From assembly GCF_004363175.1 (NCBI RefSeq), contig NZ_SNYR01000001.1, positions 868,001 to 932,000 of the forward strand: a stretch of 64,000 bases of DNA, written 5' to 3'. Numbering within the stretch: position 1 is the first letter of the stretch; every line of letters begins with the position of its first letter. The position numbers and the translations under genes were made by a program. The notes under the pieces were generated by a model, which saw only the letters and a program-made list of their open reading frames with translations, did not search any database and was not told the DNA's origin. Below are positions 24,793-33,090 of the stretch, piece by piece. This DNA is from Maritalea mobilis. GTDB taxonomy: Bacteria > Pseudomonadota > Alphaproteobacteria > Rhizobiales > Devosiaceae.

Positions 24793-25971
24793 ATGTCCCT
24801 TATATCGCTGTCACCGGCGCGGAGATCTGCTGCGCCGCTTTTTCTCTATCTGTTCTTGACCGCCGCAATCGGGGTGCTTTCCTTCCCCATTCGCGCGCTA
24901 TTTGTCACCCAAACCTTGGGCGGCTCTACCTTTGAAAACGGGCTATCCTTCGCCGTCCCAGCCGTCATCTCGCTGTTCGTATTACCCATAATCGGCGACT
25001 TTTCCGACCGTATGGGCGAACGGCGCATCATCATCACGGTTGGCTTCATGGTGTTGGCGATCAGCTATGTGCTCACCGCTGTTGCCACCACCGCTTGGTT
25101 CGTGCTCATTCTGGTCTGCATCGCAATTCCCTTTATGTCAGCCGCCAACGCCCAGTTTTTCGCTTGGGCACAGGAGCGTGAAACCCAGAGATTTGGAGAC
25201 AAAGCAACGGAAAGCGGCGAGCTGCGCATCGGCTTTATCGCAGGCTGGGTGGTCGGCCCGGCCATCGCTGGCCTGTTGCTTACCTACGGCCTAACTTATC
25301 GCGATATCTTCCTCATTCAGGCTGTTGGCTATGTGATCATGGGGGTCGCCATTTGGCTCTTTGCCCGCGTTGTAATCACCAAACCTAAGGAAAAAGGTGA
25401 CCGTTTTAGCTGGTTGCGTTGGCGCGATGTGCCACGCAATTTGCTCTATATCGCTCTGTTTGTCGCGCTGGTCTTGTCTGGCGATATTGTGCGCCTCGCA
25501 AATTTGGCACTTTTCATTGACGCGAACATCTCAAAAGACCCGGTGGACCTAACCATTGCCTTCGCCGCAACGCCAGTTGTTGAAGTCCCCGCAACCGCGC
25601 TTTGCATCTATTTGGCAAAACGTTGGAACCGCAAATCCGTGTTGGGCATTGGCTTTGCCGCCGCTATGTTGCATTTCGGCTTGTTCCCGTTCGTGCAAAC
25701 ATTGGAGCAAGTGGTCGCCCTGCAAGCGCTTTATGCGTTCATCCCGGCATCAGCCCTTGGCGTAGGCATTGCCTATGCCCAAAAATGCGCGCCTGAGCGC
25801 ATGGGCTTCGCCACCTCAGTCATTTTCTCCGGCCAATCCCTTGCCATCCTGCTGGGCGGTTCCATCGCCACATTTGGAGGATTGTTTTTGTCGATTGAAA
25901 TGACCTATTTTGTTCCTCTTTTCTTCATCCTGATTTCAGGATTAGTCTGGTGGAAAATGGAGGAACTTTAA
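24793..25971 (+). CDS. MFS transporter, sugar-efflux (SetA)-like
   Basis: A 392-residue protein with about 12 membrane segments and the MFS loop DFSDRMGERRIIITVG after the second segment. The opening (LFLYLFLTAAIGVLSFPIRALFVTQTLGGS) resembles the SetA sugar efflux family. Substrate unknown. Its stop overlaps the start of the following acetyltransferase gene by one base (TAATG), so both are one transcript. Confidence 0.85.
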   Translation: MSLISLSPARRSAAPLFLYLFLTAAIGVLSFPIRALFVTQTLGGSTFENGLSFAVPAVISLFVLPIIGDFSDRMGERRIIITVGFMVLAISYVLTAVATTAWFVLILVCIAIPFMSAANAQFFAWAQERETQRFGDKATESGELRIGFIAGWVVGPAIAGLLLTYGLTYRDIFLIQAVGYVIMGVAIWLFARVVITKPKEKGDRFSWLRWRDVPRNLLYIALFVALVLSGDIVRLANLALFIDANISKDPVDLTIAFAATPVVEVPATALCIYLAKRWNRKSVLGIGFAAAMLHFGLFPFVQTLEQVVALQALYAFIPASALGVGIAYAQKCAPERMGFATSVIFSGQSLAILLGGSIATFGGLFLSIEMTYFVPLFFILISGLVWWKMEEL

Positions 25972-26801
25972 TGTCGATTGAAATCAGAAATGCGCGAGAT
26001 ATTGACCCGCAGGCGCTACATGCTGCCATGCTGGACGCTTTTTCTGATTATGACATTCCGTTGCAGCCAACGCTGGATCAATTCATGGGCATGCTGACCC
26101 AACGGCAATTTGATCCGGCACTCTCCTCCATCGCTTTTGATGGCAAACAAGTGCTCGCCTTTTGGTTTATCGGCACCCATGATCACCGCGCCCATCTGAT
26201 CGCCAGCGGCACCCGCATCGCAGATCGCGGCAAAGGTTTGGCCAAGCAAATCGCCGCCCGCTCTGAGGCAGAAATCATCAAGGCTGGTTTTAAACTCCTC
26301 CAGTTTGAATGCCTCACCAGCAACCAACGCGCCTTGGGGCTATATCAAAAACAGGGCCATGAGATTCATCGCGAATTTGACTGCTTTGTCATGGAGATAG
26401 GCGATTGGGCGGAATCAGAGTGTGAAATCAAAAAAGTGGACTGGGCAACCATTGCCCCGCACACTGAAGCGCTGCGTGATGTGATGCCTTCTTGGCAGAA
26501 TGAGGATTTTGCGGTCGCCGCAGCGCCGGATGCAACCTGCATCGCCGCATTTCAAGCAGAGCAACTGATTGGCTACATCGCCGTTGCCCCAAGCGGCGCG
26601 ATCTATCAATTGGCGGTTACTAAAAACCATCGACGCAAACATGTTGGCCGGGCACTTCTGCACAATGCAGCAACTGCCATCAACAAACCCAAACTCGCCT
26701 TCATCAACATCGACACATCGGATGCAGAAACCATCAGCTTTCTCACCCATTTGGGCGCGCAAAAAACCGTCAGCCAATATGAGTTGATCAAACGCTTTTA
26801 G
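25971..26801 (+). CDS. Tandem GNAT-domain acetyltransferase
   Basis: A 276-residue protein with two GNAT domains. The first (residues about 1-145) has GTRIADRGKGLAKQIAARSEAE as its acetyl-CoA loop; the second (about 155-276) has YQLAVTKNHRRKHVGRALLHNA. Start at ATG 25971, overlapping the MFS stop. GNAT enzymes acetylate amines with acetyl-CoA; co-expression with an exporter hints at small-molecule modification and export, but this is inference. The gene end overlaps the convergent YdeI gene by four bases. Confidence 0.85.
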   Translation: MSIEIRNARDIDPQALHAAMLDAFSDYDIPLQPTLDQFMGMLTQRQFDPALSSIAFDGKQVLAFWFIGTHDHRAHLIASGTRIADRGKGLAKQIAARSEAEIIKAGFKLLQFECLTSNQRALGLYQKQGHEIHREFDCFVMEIGDWAESECEIKKVDWATIAPHTEALRDVMPSWQNEDFAVAAAPDATCIAAFQAEQLIGYIAVAPSGAIYQLAVTKNHRRKHVGRALLHNAATAINKPKLAFINIDTSDAETISFLTHLGAQKTVSQYELIKRF

Positions 26802-27421
26802 CGTTCCATCGCGCCTTTGCCCGCAATGATGTGATCGCGAAATTTCGCGATCCGATTGATCCGCGTTTCAGATTTTTTCGCGCCGTTCAAATTGATCGCA
26901 TAACTCTTCTGCCGCCCCGGCGTCAGATTATGAAAAGCCTCCGCCAATTCCGGATCGCTATCCAGCGCATCAATCATCTCTTCCGGCAAATCAATTTCAC
27001 GCTCAACCTTTGGCGGTTTCAACCCTTTTTCAGCCGCATCCATCAGTTCTGAAATATAGGCCCGAATGGTCGGCTCCAGCTCAGCCACCTGTTCATTTGC
27101 CGTGAATTTAATCACACTCGGCGTTTGTGAATTGGGCCCATTTGGCACCAACACACCCTCAGGGTCCTTCAACAGCCCGGCATTAAAAAAAGATAGGCGA
27201 AAATCGTTTCGCAGCGCTCCGAACAACACAATGTTTCGATCATTGTGCATGTAACAAGGGTGCGCCCATTTCACATGCTCTTCCAGCGCCATATCTTGGC
27301 AAATCCGGCGCAGATGGTTCAACCCATCAATCCATGTCCGCGTCACGCAATTGGGGGTATTGAACTTGTCGCAACGGCCACACCCTTTGGTGAAGAAGTC
27401 TTCAACATCTGTGATCATCAT
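26798..27421 (-). CDS. YdeI/OmpD-associated family protein
   Basis: A 207-residue protein. The N-terminal part has a cysteine pair (TKGCGRCDKFNTPNC) followed by a DUF1801-like core with KWAHPCYMHNDRNIVLFGAL and LSFFNAGLLKDP; the C-terminal end has the YdeI/OmdA motif FHNLTPGRQKSYAI and SETRINRIAKF. The start ATG at 27421 follows GGAGG by 8 bp. Function unknown; relatives are stress-linked small proteins. Convergent with the GNAT gene and divergent from the DHFR-like gene. Confidence 0.85.
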   Translation of the reverse strand: MMITDVEDFFTKGCGRCDKFNTPNCVTRTWIDGLNHLRRICQDMALEEHVKWAHPCYMHNDRNIVLFGALRNDFRLSFFNAGLLKDPEGVLVPNGPNSQTPSVIKFTANEQVAELEPTIRAYISELMDAAEKGLKPPKVEREIDLPEEMIDALDSDPELAEAFHNLTPGRQKSYAINLNGAKKSETRINRIAKFRDHIIAGKGAMER

Positions 27422-27591
27422 TGGCCGGTCCTCCACTTTCAACGTTGGCAATATTATGCCGCCGCCTGCATTATTGCAGCCTCAATCCGCATATGCCAGA
27501 GATGGCGTTTGCATTTCCCTAATTTCTCAAATTTATTGCCCAAACCTTCGGCCTACAGATAACATCTCATCCAAATTTGTTGGACAACATC

Positions 27592-28188
27592 ATGTGCAAA
27601 ATCAAGATCATCGAACATATCAGCCTAGATGGCGTTATCCAGTCTCCCGGCAGCGCAGATGAAGATCGTTCGGGCGACTTCCAATTTGGCGGCTGGTCCA
27701 CCCGGTTCAGCGATCCCTCCCTCGGGGACGTCATCTTTAAAGCCCATCGAGAACCGTTCGAACTGCTTTTAGGGCGCGGCGTATATGACATTTGGGCCGC
27801 CTATTGGCCAAAGCAGCAAAATGACTTTGCCGCGACTTTCAACAAGGTCACCAAACATGTGGTCACCCATCGCCCGGAAAGTTTGACATGGGGGCCAGCA
27901 AAAGCCATCAGCGCTGATGTGGTGAATGCAGTGCAGGCGCTCAAAACGAGCAATGGTCCGGACCTTATTTGTTGGGGCAGTTCTTCACTCACACCCACAT
28001 TACTAGCCAATGAACTTGCCGATGAAATCACCTTGATCACCTACCCAATTTTGCTGGGCACCGGCAAAAAATTCTTCGCCGAAGGCACCCCACCATGCCA
28101 GTTAGAACTGGTCACAAGCCTGCAACTTCCATCAGGTATCATGGTGAAAACATTCAAGGCAGCCGGCCCTATTCAATTCGAACAATAG
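27592..28188 (+). CDS. Dihydrofolate reductase family protein (RibD C-terminal fold)
   Basis: A 198-residue protein: KIIEHISLDGVIQSPG at the start, GRGVYDIWAAYWP in the middle and SSSLTPTLLANELADEITLITYPILLGTGKKFF near the end, the pattern of the RibD-C/DfrA-like reductase family of unknown role. It is unlikely to be the housekeeping folate enzyme. The ATG at 27592 is preferred over the upstream TTG. Stand-alone gene. Confidence 0.88.
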   Translation: MCKIKIIEHISLDGVIQSPGSADEDRSGDFQFGGWSTRFSDPSLGDVIFKAHREPFELLLGRGVYDIWAAYWPKQQNDFAATFNKVTKHVVTHRPESLTWGPAKAISADVVNAVQALKTSNGPDLICWGSSSLTPTLLANELADEITLITYPILLGTGKKFFAEGTPPCQLELVTSLQLPSGIMVKTFKAAGPIQFEQ

Positions 28189-28238
28189 GCAAATGGCTGG
28201 CTACAAAAGTGGCGCAGAAATGCAAAATTTGGAGGAAA

Positions 28239-28315
28239 TGGTGGGCCCGGTAGGACTCGAACCTACGACCAGACCGTTATGAGCGGTCGGCTCTAACCAA
28301 CTGAGCTACAGGCCC
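28239..28315 (-). tRNA. tRNA with CAT anticodon (probably tRNA-Ile2, or tRNA-Met)
   Basis: The minus strand folds as a complete 77-base cloverleaf including an encoded CCA. Acceptor stem GGGCCTG/CGGGCCC, D stem GCTC/GAGC, anticodon stem GACCG/CGGTC with loop CTCATAA, and T arm with GGTTCGAGTCC. The anticodon CAT could be elongator Met or the lysidine-modified Ile that reads AUA. The GGGCC acceptor start and the CTCATAA loop are closer to tRNA-Ile2, but sequence reading alone cannot settle this. Confidence 0.95.
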
Positions 28316-28478
28316 AACCCGAAATGCTCATAGCAAGCAGTGTAAGCAATTGAAAGAGATTTTTGCGCTGCCAACAGTATTTGTCAGTTTTGGTTTTAGG
28401 GAATACCCTAAGATTAGCCAATTACCAGTTGATCATATAGGTAAGTACGCATATCGTTAAACTCAAATTGTTGCACGA

Positions 28479-28494
28479 TTCCATATCTATGGAA
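28479..28494. promoter_or_regulatory. Candidate operator of the ArsR-type regulator
   Basis: TTCCATA-TC-TATGGAA, perfect 7-bp arms, about 94 bp upstream of the ArsR-family start, in an otherwise plain AT-rich spacer (28316-28587). An imperfect AT-rich dyad like this fits ArsR-family autoregulation. Confidence 0.5.
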
Positions 28495-28587
28495 CTAGGC
28501 AGCAGCATCTGCTGTCATAAATGATCCTGCGCAACAATCAAGCTAGTACTTAAAAAAATAAGAGCAAAAAGCTCAGTTGAGGGAACA

Positions 28588-28914
28588 ATGACGTTACAAG
28601 CGTTCGATTTGGAGGGAAAATCCCCCAATAAGTCTGATTTGGACACTGATCAAACTTCCGTCTTTCTTAAAGCCATTGCCCATGAGGGGCGCTTGTCGAT
28701 TCTTTGCCGTTTGGCACAAGGCGAAGCCTCAGTTTCTGACTTGGAAGATCTTCTGAATGCGCGGCAAGCTGCCGTTTCGCAACAATTGGCACGGCTTCGG
28801 CAAGAAGGTTTGGTCAACACCCGCCGTCAAGGCAAAGCCATCTACTATTCGCTGGAAAAACAGCCTATTCGCGACAATATCGAAAGTTTGTTCAGAACTT
28901 TTTGCACTGAGTAA
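28588..28914 (+). CDS. ArsR-family regulator with SqrR/BigR-type cysteine pair
   Basis: A 108-residue winged-helix protein: FLKAIAHEGRLSILCRLAQGEASVSDLE, then QAAVSQQLARLRQEGLVNTRRQGKAIYYSL. Its only two cysteines are Cys40 and Cys106, 66 residues apart, exactly the separation of Cys41 and Cys107 in SqrR, the persulfide-sensing repressor of Rhodobacter, and matching BigR. Metal-type ArsR ligand motifs such as CVC are absent. It is therefore probably a sulfide/persulfide or redox sensor. The next gene is a cytochrome c, 85 bp downstream in the same direction, which may be its target. Confidence 0.88.
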   Translation: MTLQAFDLEGKSPNKSDLDTDQTSVFLKAIAHEGRLSILCRLAQGEASVSDLEDLLNARQAAVSQQLARLRQEGLVNTRRQGKAIYYSLEKQPIRDNIESLFRTFCTE

Positions 28915-28999
28915 ACCTTCCCCTGTGACAATGCGGCCAATTGTGGCGGTCCTTTCATAGCTGTTATGAAGGGGCATATTTTGTTGCGGAGGTATGCAG

Positions 29000-29425
29000 A
29001 TGAAAAAACTTACTCTTGCCCTTGCGGGTCTCTTGGCACTCAGCGCACCTGCGTTCGCTGATGGCGATGCGGATAAAGGCGAAAACGTATTTAAAAAGTG
29101 CAAGGCCTGCCACATGGTTGGCGAAGACGCCAAGAACCGCGTTGGCCCTGCGCTGAACAATATCTTTGGTGCTGTCGCTGGCTCTCACGACTTTAAATAT
29201 TCAGACGCGATGATCGCTAAAGGCGAAGAAGGTCTCGTGTGGACCGCTGAAACGTTGGACGCATATTTGGAAAATCCACGCGCGTACATCAAAGGCACAA
29301 AGATGTCGTTTGCGGGTCTGAAAAAAGAAAAAGACCGTGAAAATGTGATCGCATATTTGATGCAGTTCTCACCAGATTACGATCCAGAAGCGGGTGAAGA
29401 AGCAGAAGAAGCTGAATCACAATAG
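29000..29425 (+). CDS. Exported cytochrome c (c2/c550-like)
   Basis: A 141-residue protein with a signal peptide (KKLTLALAGLLALSAPAFA), one heme-attachment motif CKACH near residue 34, the GPALNNIFG helix and an axial methionine in KGTKMSFAGL. The last dozen residues are strongly acidic. It is a periplasmic class I cytochrome that shuttles electrons, for example from bc1 or a donor enzyme to an oxidase. Of two ATG codons, the one at 29000 is 7 bp from GGAGG and is chosen. It follows the SqrR-like regulator, so a role in sulfide-linked electron flow is possible. Confidence 0.94.
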   Translation: MKKLTLALAGLLALSAPAFADGDADKGENVFKKCKACHMVGEDAKNRVGPALNNIFGAVAGSHDFKYSDAMIAKGEEGLVWTAETLDAYLENPRAYIKGTKMSFAGLKKEKDRENVIAYLMQFSPDYDPEAGEEAEEAESQ

Positions 29426-29496
29426 CACCCAATTGATGCCGCAAAAGCGTCGCAAATTGTTGGCAGGGTCGGTCCATCTTTAATTGGAGATGGAAA

Positions 29497-30252
29497 ATGT
29501 ATAAAGCGATCCTGCCAATCACAGCTGCACTCACACTTGCAGCCCTTGCCACCCCTGCCGCATTCGCGGACGATAAAAAATATACTTCAACCATCAATAT
29601 TTCTGGCGTTGGCGAAGTCACGGCTGCGCCTGATATGGCGATTGTCACGTCGGGTGTTGTCACCGATGGTGAAACGGCCCGCGATGCCCTCACCGCAAAC
29701 ACAGAAGCCATGACCGCGTTGGTGAATGTGCTGAAAGAGGCTGGCGTTGAAGATAAAGATATTCAAACATCAGGCTTTTCCGTCCATCCCAATTATGTCC
29801 ACACCGACAAGCGCGACGAAAATGGCTATCAATTACCACCCAAAATCTCTGGCTACCGTGTGTCAAACAATGTCACCGTGCGCATCAAAGATTTGGATAA
29901 TGTAGGCGCTGTTTTGGATTCAGCCGTCACAGTTGGCGCCAATACCATCAATGGCATCAGCTTTGCGGTGTCTGACACCAAAGAGCTGCTGCAAGAAGCC
30001 CGCAAGCGCGCCATGGAAAACGCAATGGCGACAGCAAAAATCTACACAGATACCGCTGGCGTTGAATTGGGCAATGTGATGAACATTTCTGAAAATCAGC
30101 ATTATTCACCTGCCCCGATGATGAAAAGCCGCGGCGCGATGATGGCCATGGCTGAATCAGATATGGCCGTACCTGTTGAAGCTGGTGAAATGAATTATTC
30201 TGTCACCGTTAATGTTCAGTGGGAAATTGAACAAGCTGACGACAGCGAATAG
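29497..30252 (+). CDS. SIMPL domain (DUF541) periplasmic protein, BP26-like
   Basis: A 251-residue protein with a signal peptide cut after AAFA and the SIMPL pattern: TSTINISGVGEVTAAPDMAIVTSGV, then QTSGFSVHPNY, GYRVSNNVTVRIKDL and ISFAVSDTKELLQEARKRAMENA. Homologues include the Brucella periplasmic antigen BP26/OMP28. The exact role is unsettled; some form channel-like oligomers or respond to oxidative stress. GGAGATGGAAA precedes the ATG and a strong terminator follows. Confidence 0.93.
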   Translation: MYKAILPITAALTLAALATPAAFADDKKYTSTINISGVGEVTAAPDMAIVTSGVVTDGETARDALTANTEAMTALVNVLKEAGVEDKDIQTSGFSVHPNYVHTDKRDENGYQLPPKISGYRVSNNVTVRIKDLDNVGAVLDSAVTVGANTINGISFAVSDTKELLQEARKRAMENAMATAKIYTDTAGVELGNVMNISENQHYSPAPMMKSRGAMMAMAESDMAVPVEAGEMNYSVTVNVQWEIEQADDSE

Positions 30253-30262
30253 CTAATTTTAG

Positions 30263-30295
30263 GCGCGCGTCAAACTCTGGCGCGCGCTTTTATTT
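30263..30295 (+). terminator. Rho-independent terminator after SIMPL gene
   Basis: GCGCGCG (30263-30269) pairs with CGCGCGC (30281-30287), followed by TTTTATTT. It ends 11 bp after the SIMPL stop and abuts the stop of the convergent TauE gene. Confidence 0.8.
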
Positions 30296-31118
30296 ATCCG
30301 CTGATGGCCTTCAAAATCATTCTAGTTCCAACAATCAGCAAATAAACGGTCAACACCCGTTTCAGCCAAACGTCAGAAAGCCGATGCGCAATCGCGGCCC
30401 CCACAGGCGCAAATAAAATGGCACCTAATGCCAAGGCCAAAAAGGCGGGCAGATAAACATAGCCAAGCGCAAAATCAGGCACACCTGCCTGCCCCCATCC
30501 CGACAGCACAAAGCCTAAAGCACCCGGCAACGCGATGAACACGCCAAGGGCAGAACTTGTGCCCACCGCCTGATGCACCTTGCGCCCAAGCGCCGCCATG
30601 GTCGGCACACTAAGCGAGCCGCCACCAATGCCCATCAATGAAGAAATATAACCGATAACTGCCGCACTTACGCGGTGGGTCATGGCTGAATCCGACAAAT
30701 GCTCCATCAGCTTTTTCTGAATCGGCACCACCGAGTTGATGGCAATCAGAATAGCCATAATTCCAAAAATCAGCCGCATCACGAGCGACGAATAAAACCC
30801 AGCGCTAATGCCGCCGATGAAAGAGGCAGCAACCATAAATGGCGCCCACAACTTCAACAGCTCAAACGACACTGCACCCTTGCGGTGGTGTGCCAATGCG
30901 CTTGATGTGCCAGTGGGGATAATCACTGCTAGAGACGTGGCCACAGCGACATGCAAAATCACCGTTTCGCTCATGCCGCTGGCAGCGAAGATGGTGGTCA
31001 TCACTGGCACCATCACAATGCCACCACCAACACCAAGCAAACCTGCAATAAGCCCCGCAGCTACACCAGCCAGCGCCAGTGCACCATATTCGAAAATCAA
31101 AGATGTCAGAAATTCCAT
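30294..31118 (-). CDS. Sulfite exporter TauE/SafE family permease
   Basis: A 274-residue membrane protein with about eight hydrophobic segments and the two family glycine motifs LLGVGGGIVMVPV (first half) and LMGIGGGSLSVPT (second half). The family exports sulfite, sulfoacetate or related organosulfur anions. It starts 13 bp after the ankyrin lipoprotein gene and is probably the last gene of the RimB-RimK operon. Substrate unknown. Confidence 0.9.
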   Translation of the reverse strand: MEFLTSLIFEYGALALAGVAAGLIAGLLGVGGGIVMVPVMTTIFAASGMSETVILHVAVATSLAVIIPTGTSSALAHHRKGAVSFELLKLWAPFMVAASFIGGISAGFYSSLVMRLIFGIMAILIAINSVVPIQKKLMEHLSDSAMTHRVSAAVIGYISSLMGIGGGSLSVPTMAALGRKVHQAVGTSSALGVFIALPGALGFVLSGWGQAGVPDFALGYVYLPAFLALALGAILFAPVGAAIAHRLSDVWLKRVLTVYLLIVGTRMILKAISG

Positions 31119-31131
31119 AAAGGTCTCGGCC

Positions 31132-31605
31132 CTATTTGCTCATCGCCGTGCGCAGCATATCTACAATAATTTCGCGCTCTCTTTGCGGGCGTGAGCAGGT
31201 ATCGTCAAGCGCGGTCTTGTCGCCCTTACCTTTTTTGTGGGGGTTAGCCCCTGCTTCCAGCAAAAGCGATACGATATTGACGCTGCACCAGCTTGCTGCA
31301 TTTTGCAGCGGCAATCGCCCATCACTATTTGCTGCATTGGGGTCAGCCCCGGCTTTCAGCAGCACAAGTGTGACCTCCGCGCCGCCCTTGGGCCCTGCCG
31401 CGATATAAATCAACGGGCCTGCCGTCTCAGAAACAAAGTTGGGGTCAGCCCCTTCCTCGATCATCCGCTTAACCTTCAGCGCATCATTATCGCGCACGGC
31501 TTGCACAAGTTCAGGAGGCTTGCCAGGGCGTTCAGCGCAAGCTGAGATCAGGGCCAAAAATGGCAAAAACATCAGCAGCTTCAATAGGCCCATTCGGCTT
31601 TTCAT
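31132..31605 (-). CDS. Ankyrin-repeat lipoprotein
   Basis: A 157-residue protein with a lipoprotein signal (LLMFLPFLALISAC, lipobox ISAC at about residue 20) and three ankyrin-type repeats marked by LVQAVRDNDALKVKRMIEEGADPN, VTLVLLKAGADPN and IVSLLLEAGANPH. It is expected on the periplasmic face of a membrane. A much longer frame exists, but the ATG at 31605 lies 4 bp after the RimB-RimK stop and begins the lipoprotein signal. Probably a protein-binding partner for its operon neighbours. Confidence 0.88.
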   Translation of the reverse strand: MKSRMGLLKLLMFLPFLALISACAERPGKPPELVQAVRDNDALKVKRMIEEGADPNFVSETAGPLIYIAAGPKGGAEVTLVLLKAGADPNAANSDGRLPLQNAASWCSVNIVSLLLEAGANPHKKGKGDKTALDDTCSRPQREREIIVDMLRTAMSK

Positions 31606-31609
31606 GGCA

Positions 31610-33013
31610 TCACTCTGTTTGTGTCGCACCCACATGCACTGGTGGCGATGGGCGCGCATATTCAACAACATAGTCGATAACTCTTGACGCAAGGTCAAGT
31701 CCCGTCGCGCTTTCAATCCCCTCAAGCCCCGGCGATGCATTCACTTCCATCACCACAGGGCCACTTTCCGTGCGCATCAAATCCACCGCGGCAAAACGCA
31801 ACCCAAGCGTTTTCGCCGCCCGCGCCGCCATCTGCCGCTCTAGTTTGGTGATCTTCACTTTTTTTGCAGAGCCGCCTTGATGATAGTTGGCGCGGAAGTC
31901 CCCCTTCTTTGCCGTGCGGCGCACCGCAGCGATCACCTTTTTGCCCAGCACCATGATCCGCAAGTCAGATTGATCTTGCGTGTCCAAAAACGGCTGAATA
32001 AGCAGCTTCTCATCAAGATCGTCAAACGCGTCCAAAAGGCTTTTGGCCATGGTGCGATCTGGTGCCAACAGCACCCCGCGTCCGCCTTCGCTTTTGCGGC
32101 TTTTGAGCACGTAAGGGCCTTCCCCCGCTTTGCTCACCATGGCGCGGCCATCACGGCCGTTAAACGCGCTCAACGTCAACGGCACCTCAATGCCGGCCTT
32201 CGCCATATATTGATAGCTCCACAGCTTATCCCGCGCCGCAGCGATGGAAGACGCACCATTGAGCACATAGCTGCCCAACAATTCAAACTGCCGCACCACA
32301 GCCAACCCATGCTGGGTGATCGGCGCACCAATACGTGGGATCACCGCGTCATAGCGTGGCAATGGCTCATCACGCTGATAAATGGTCGGGCTAAGCGCAT
32401 CCACATGCACAGTACACCGCGCAATATCCACCAGATCGACCTGATGCCCCTTTTTCTCAATCGCCTCAACCAGGCGCTGCGTAGAATAAGCGTTGGGCGC
32501 GCAGGTCAATATGCCGATATTTAGGGTTTTGCTGGCGCTTTCTTCTAGATGGTGACCATAAAAGTCACCCTCTGGCACGCCATTGATACATGCCCCAAAA
32601 GGGTCCACCACAATCCGCCCTTCCATGGCAGTGCGGCCCAGCAACATGCGATAATTCATGGTTTCGCGGTTGGTCAGGCTCAATTCAATTGGCCAACTCT
32701 GCCCCGCCAGATGCAAATCCACCTGCACAAATGGGCGCATTTCTGCCATCCCGTTTGAGGAAATCACTTCGCGATAATCAATCAGCGGTGCATTGCACCA
32801 TACATGCAGTTTGGGATCGTCAGCCAAAGGCTGAACGCCAAAATGAATGTGGGTTACCCCATCAATTTCGATTTCTTCAAATGCAAAGCTGTGCAGGGCC
32901 GATGTGCGGGCACCTGTGTCAACTTTGGCCAATATAGCCGGCAAGCCAATATCGGGCATGCCAATCCACTCTTCCCAACCAACAGAAATTTTGGGCTTCG
33001 CGGTTTCTGCCAT
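31610..33013 (-). CDS. Fusion of RimB-like retropepsin and RimK-like ATP-grasp ligase
   Basis: A 467-residue protein in two parts. Residues 1-150 form an ATP-dependent-zinc-protease/RimB-like (retropepsin-fold) domain with the aspartate motif KVDTGARTSALH and RMLLGRTAMEGR. Residues about 165-460 form a RimK-type ATP-grasp domain (VIPRIGAPITQHGLAVVRQFE, YVLKSRKSEGGRGVLLA, FAAVDLMRTESGPVVMEVNASPGLEGIE). RimK adds glutamates to ribosomal protein S6; RimB is its partner protease in Pseudomonas, encoded apart. Here they are one chain, followed by an ankyrin lipoprotein and a TauE permease. The target could be S6 or another protein or peptide. Confidence 0.88.
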   Translation of the reverse strand: MAETAKPKISVGWEEWIGMPDIGLPAILAKVDTGARTSALHSFAFEEIEIDGVTHIHFGVQPLADDPKLHVWCNAPLIDYREVISSNGMAEMRPFVQVDLHLAGQSWPIELSLTNRETMNYRMLLGRTAMEGRIVVDPFGACINGVPEGDFYGHHLEESASKTLNIGILTCAPNAYSTQRLVEAIEKKGHQVDLVDIARCTVHVDALSPTIYQRDEPLPRYDAVIPRIGAPITQHGLAVVRQFELLGSYVLNGASSIAAARDKLWSYQYMAKAGIEVPLTLSAFNGRDGRAMVSKAGEGPYVLKSRKSEGGRGVLLAPDRTMAKSLLDAFDDLDEKLLIQPFLDTQDQSDLRIMVLGKKVIAAVRRTAKKGDFRANYHQGGSAKKVKITKLERQMAARAAKTLGLRFAAVDLMRTESGPVVMEVNASPGLEGIESATGLDLASRVIDYVVEYARPSPPVHVGATQTE

Positions 33014-33090
33014 ATACGCGCCTCATAAGTGGGTTTCGCAAGGTGAAGCGAGTCGCAATTTGACGCGCTTTCAAACCCACTTAAACAAAA

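Noticed and set aside
28239-28315. Firm naming of the CAT tRNA as initiator Met
   Set aside because: The acceptor has a normal first base pair and the anticodon stem lacks three consecutive G-C pairs, unlike initiator tRNA; it is elongator Met or Ile2.
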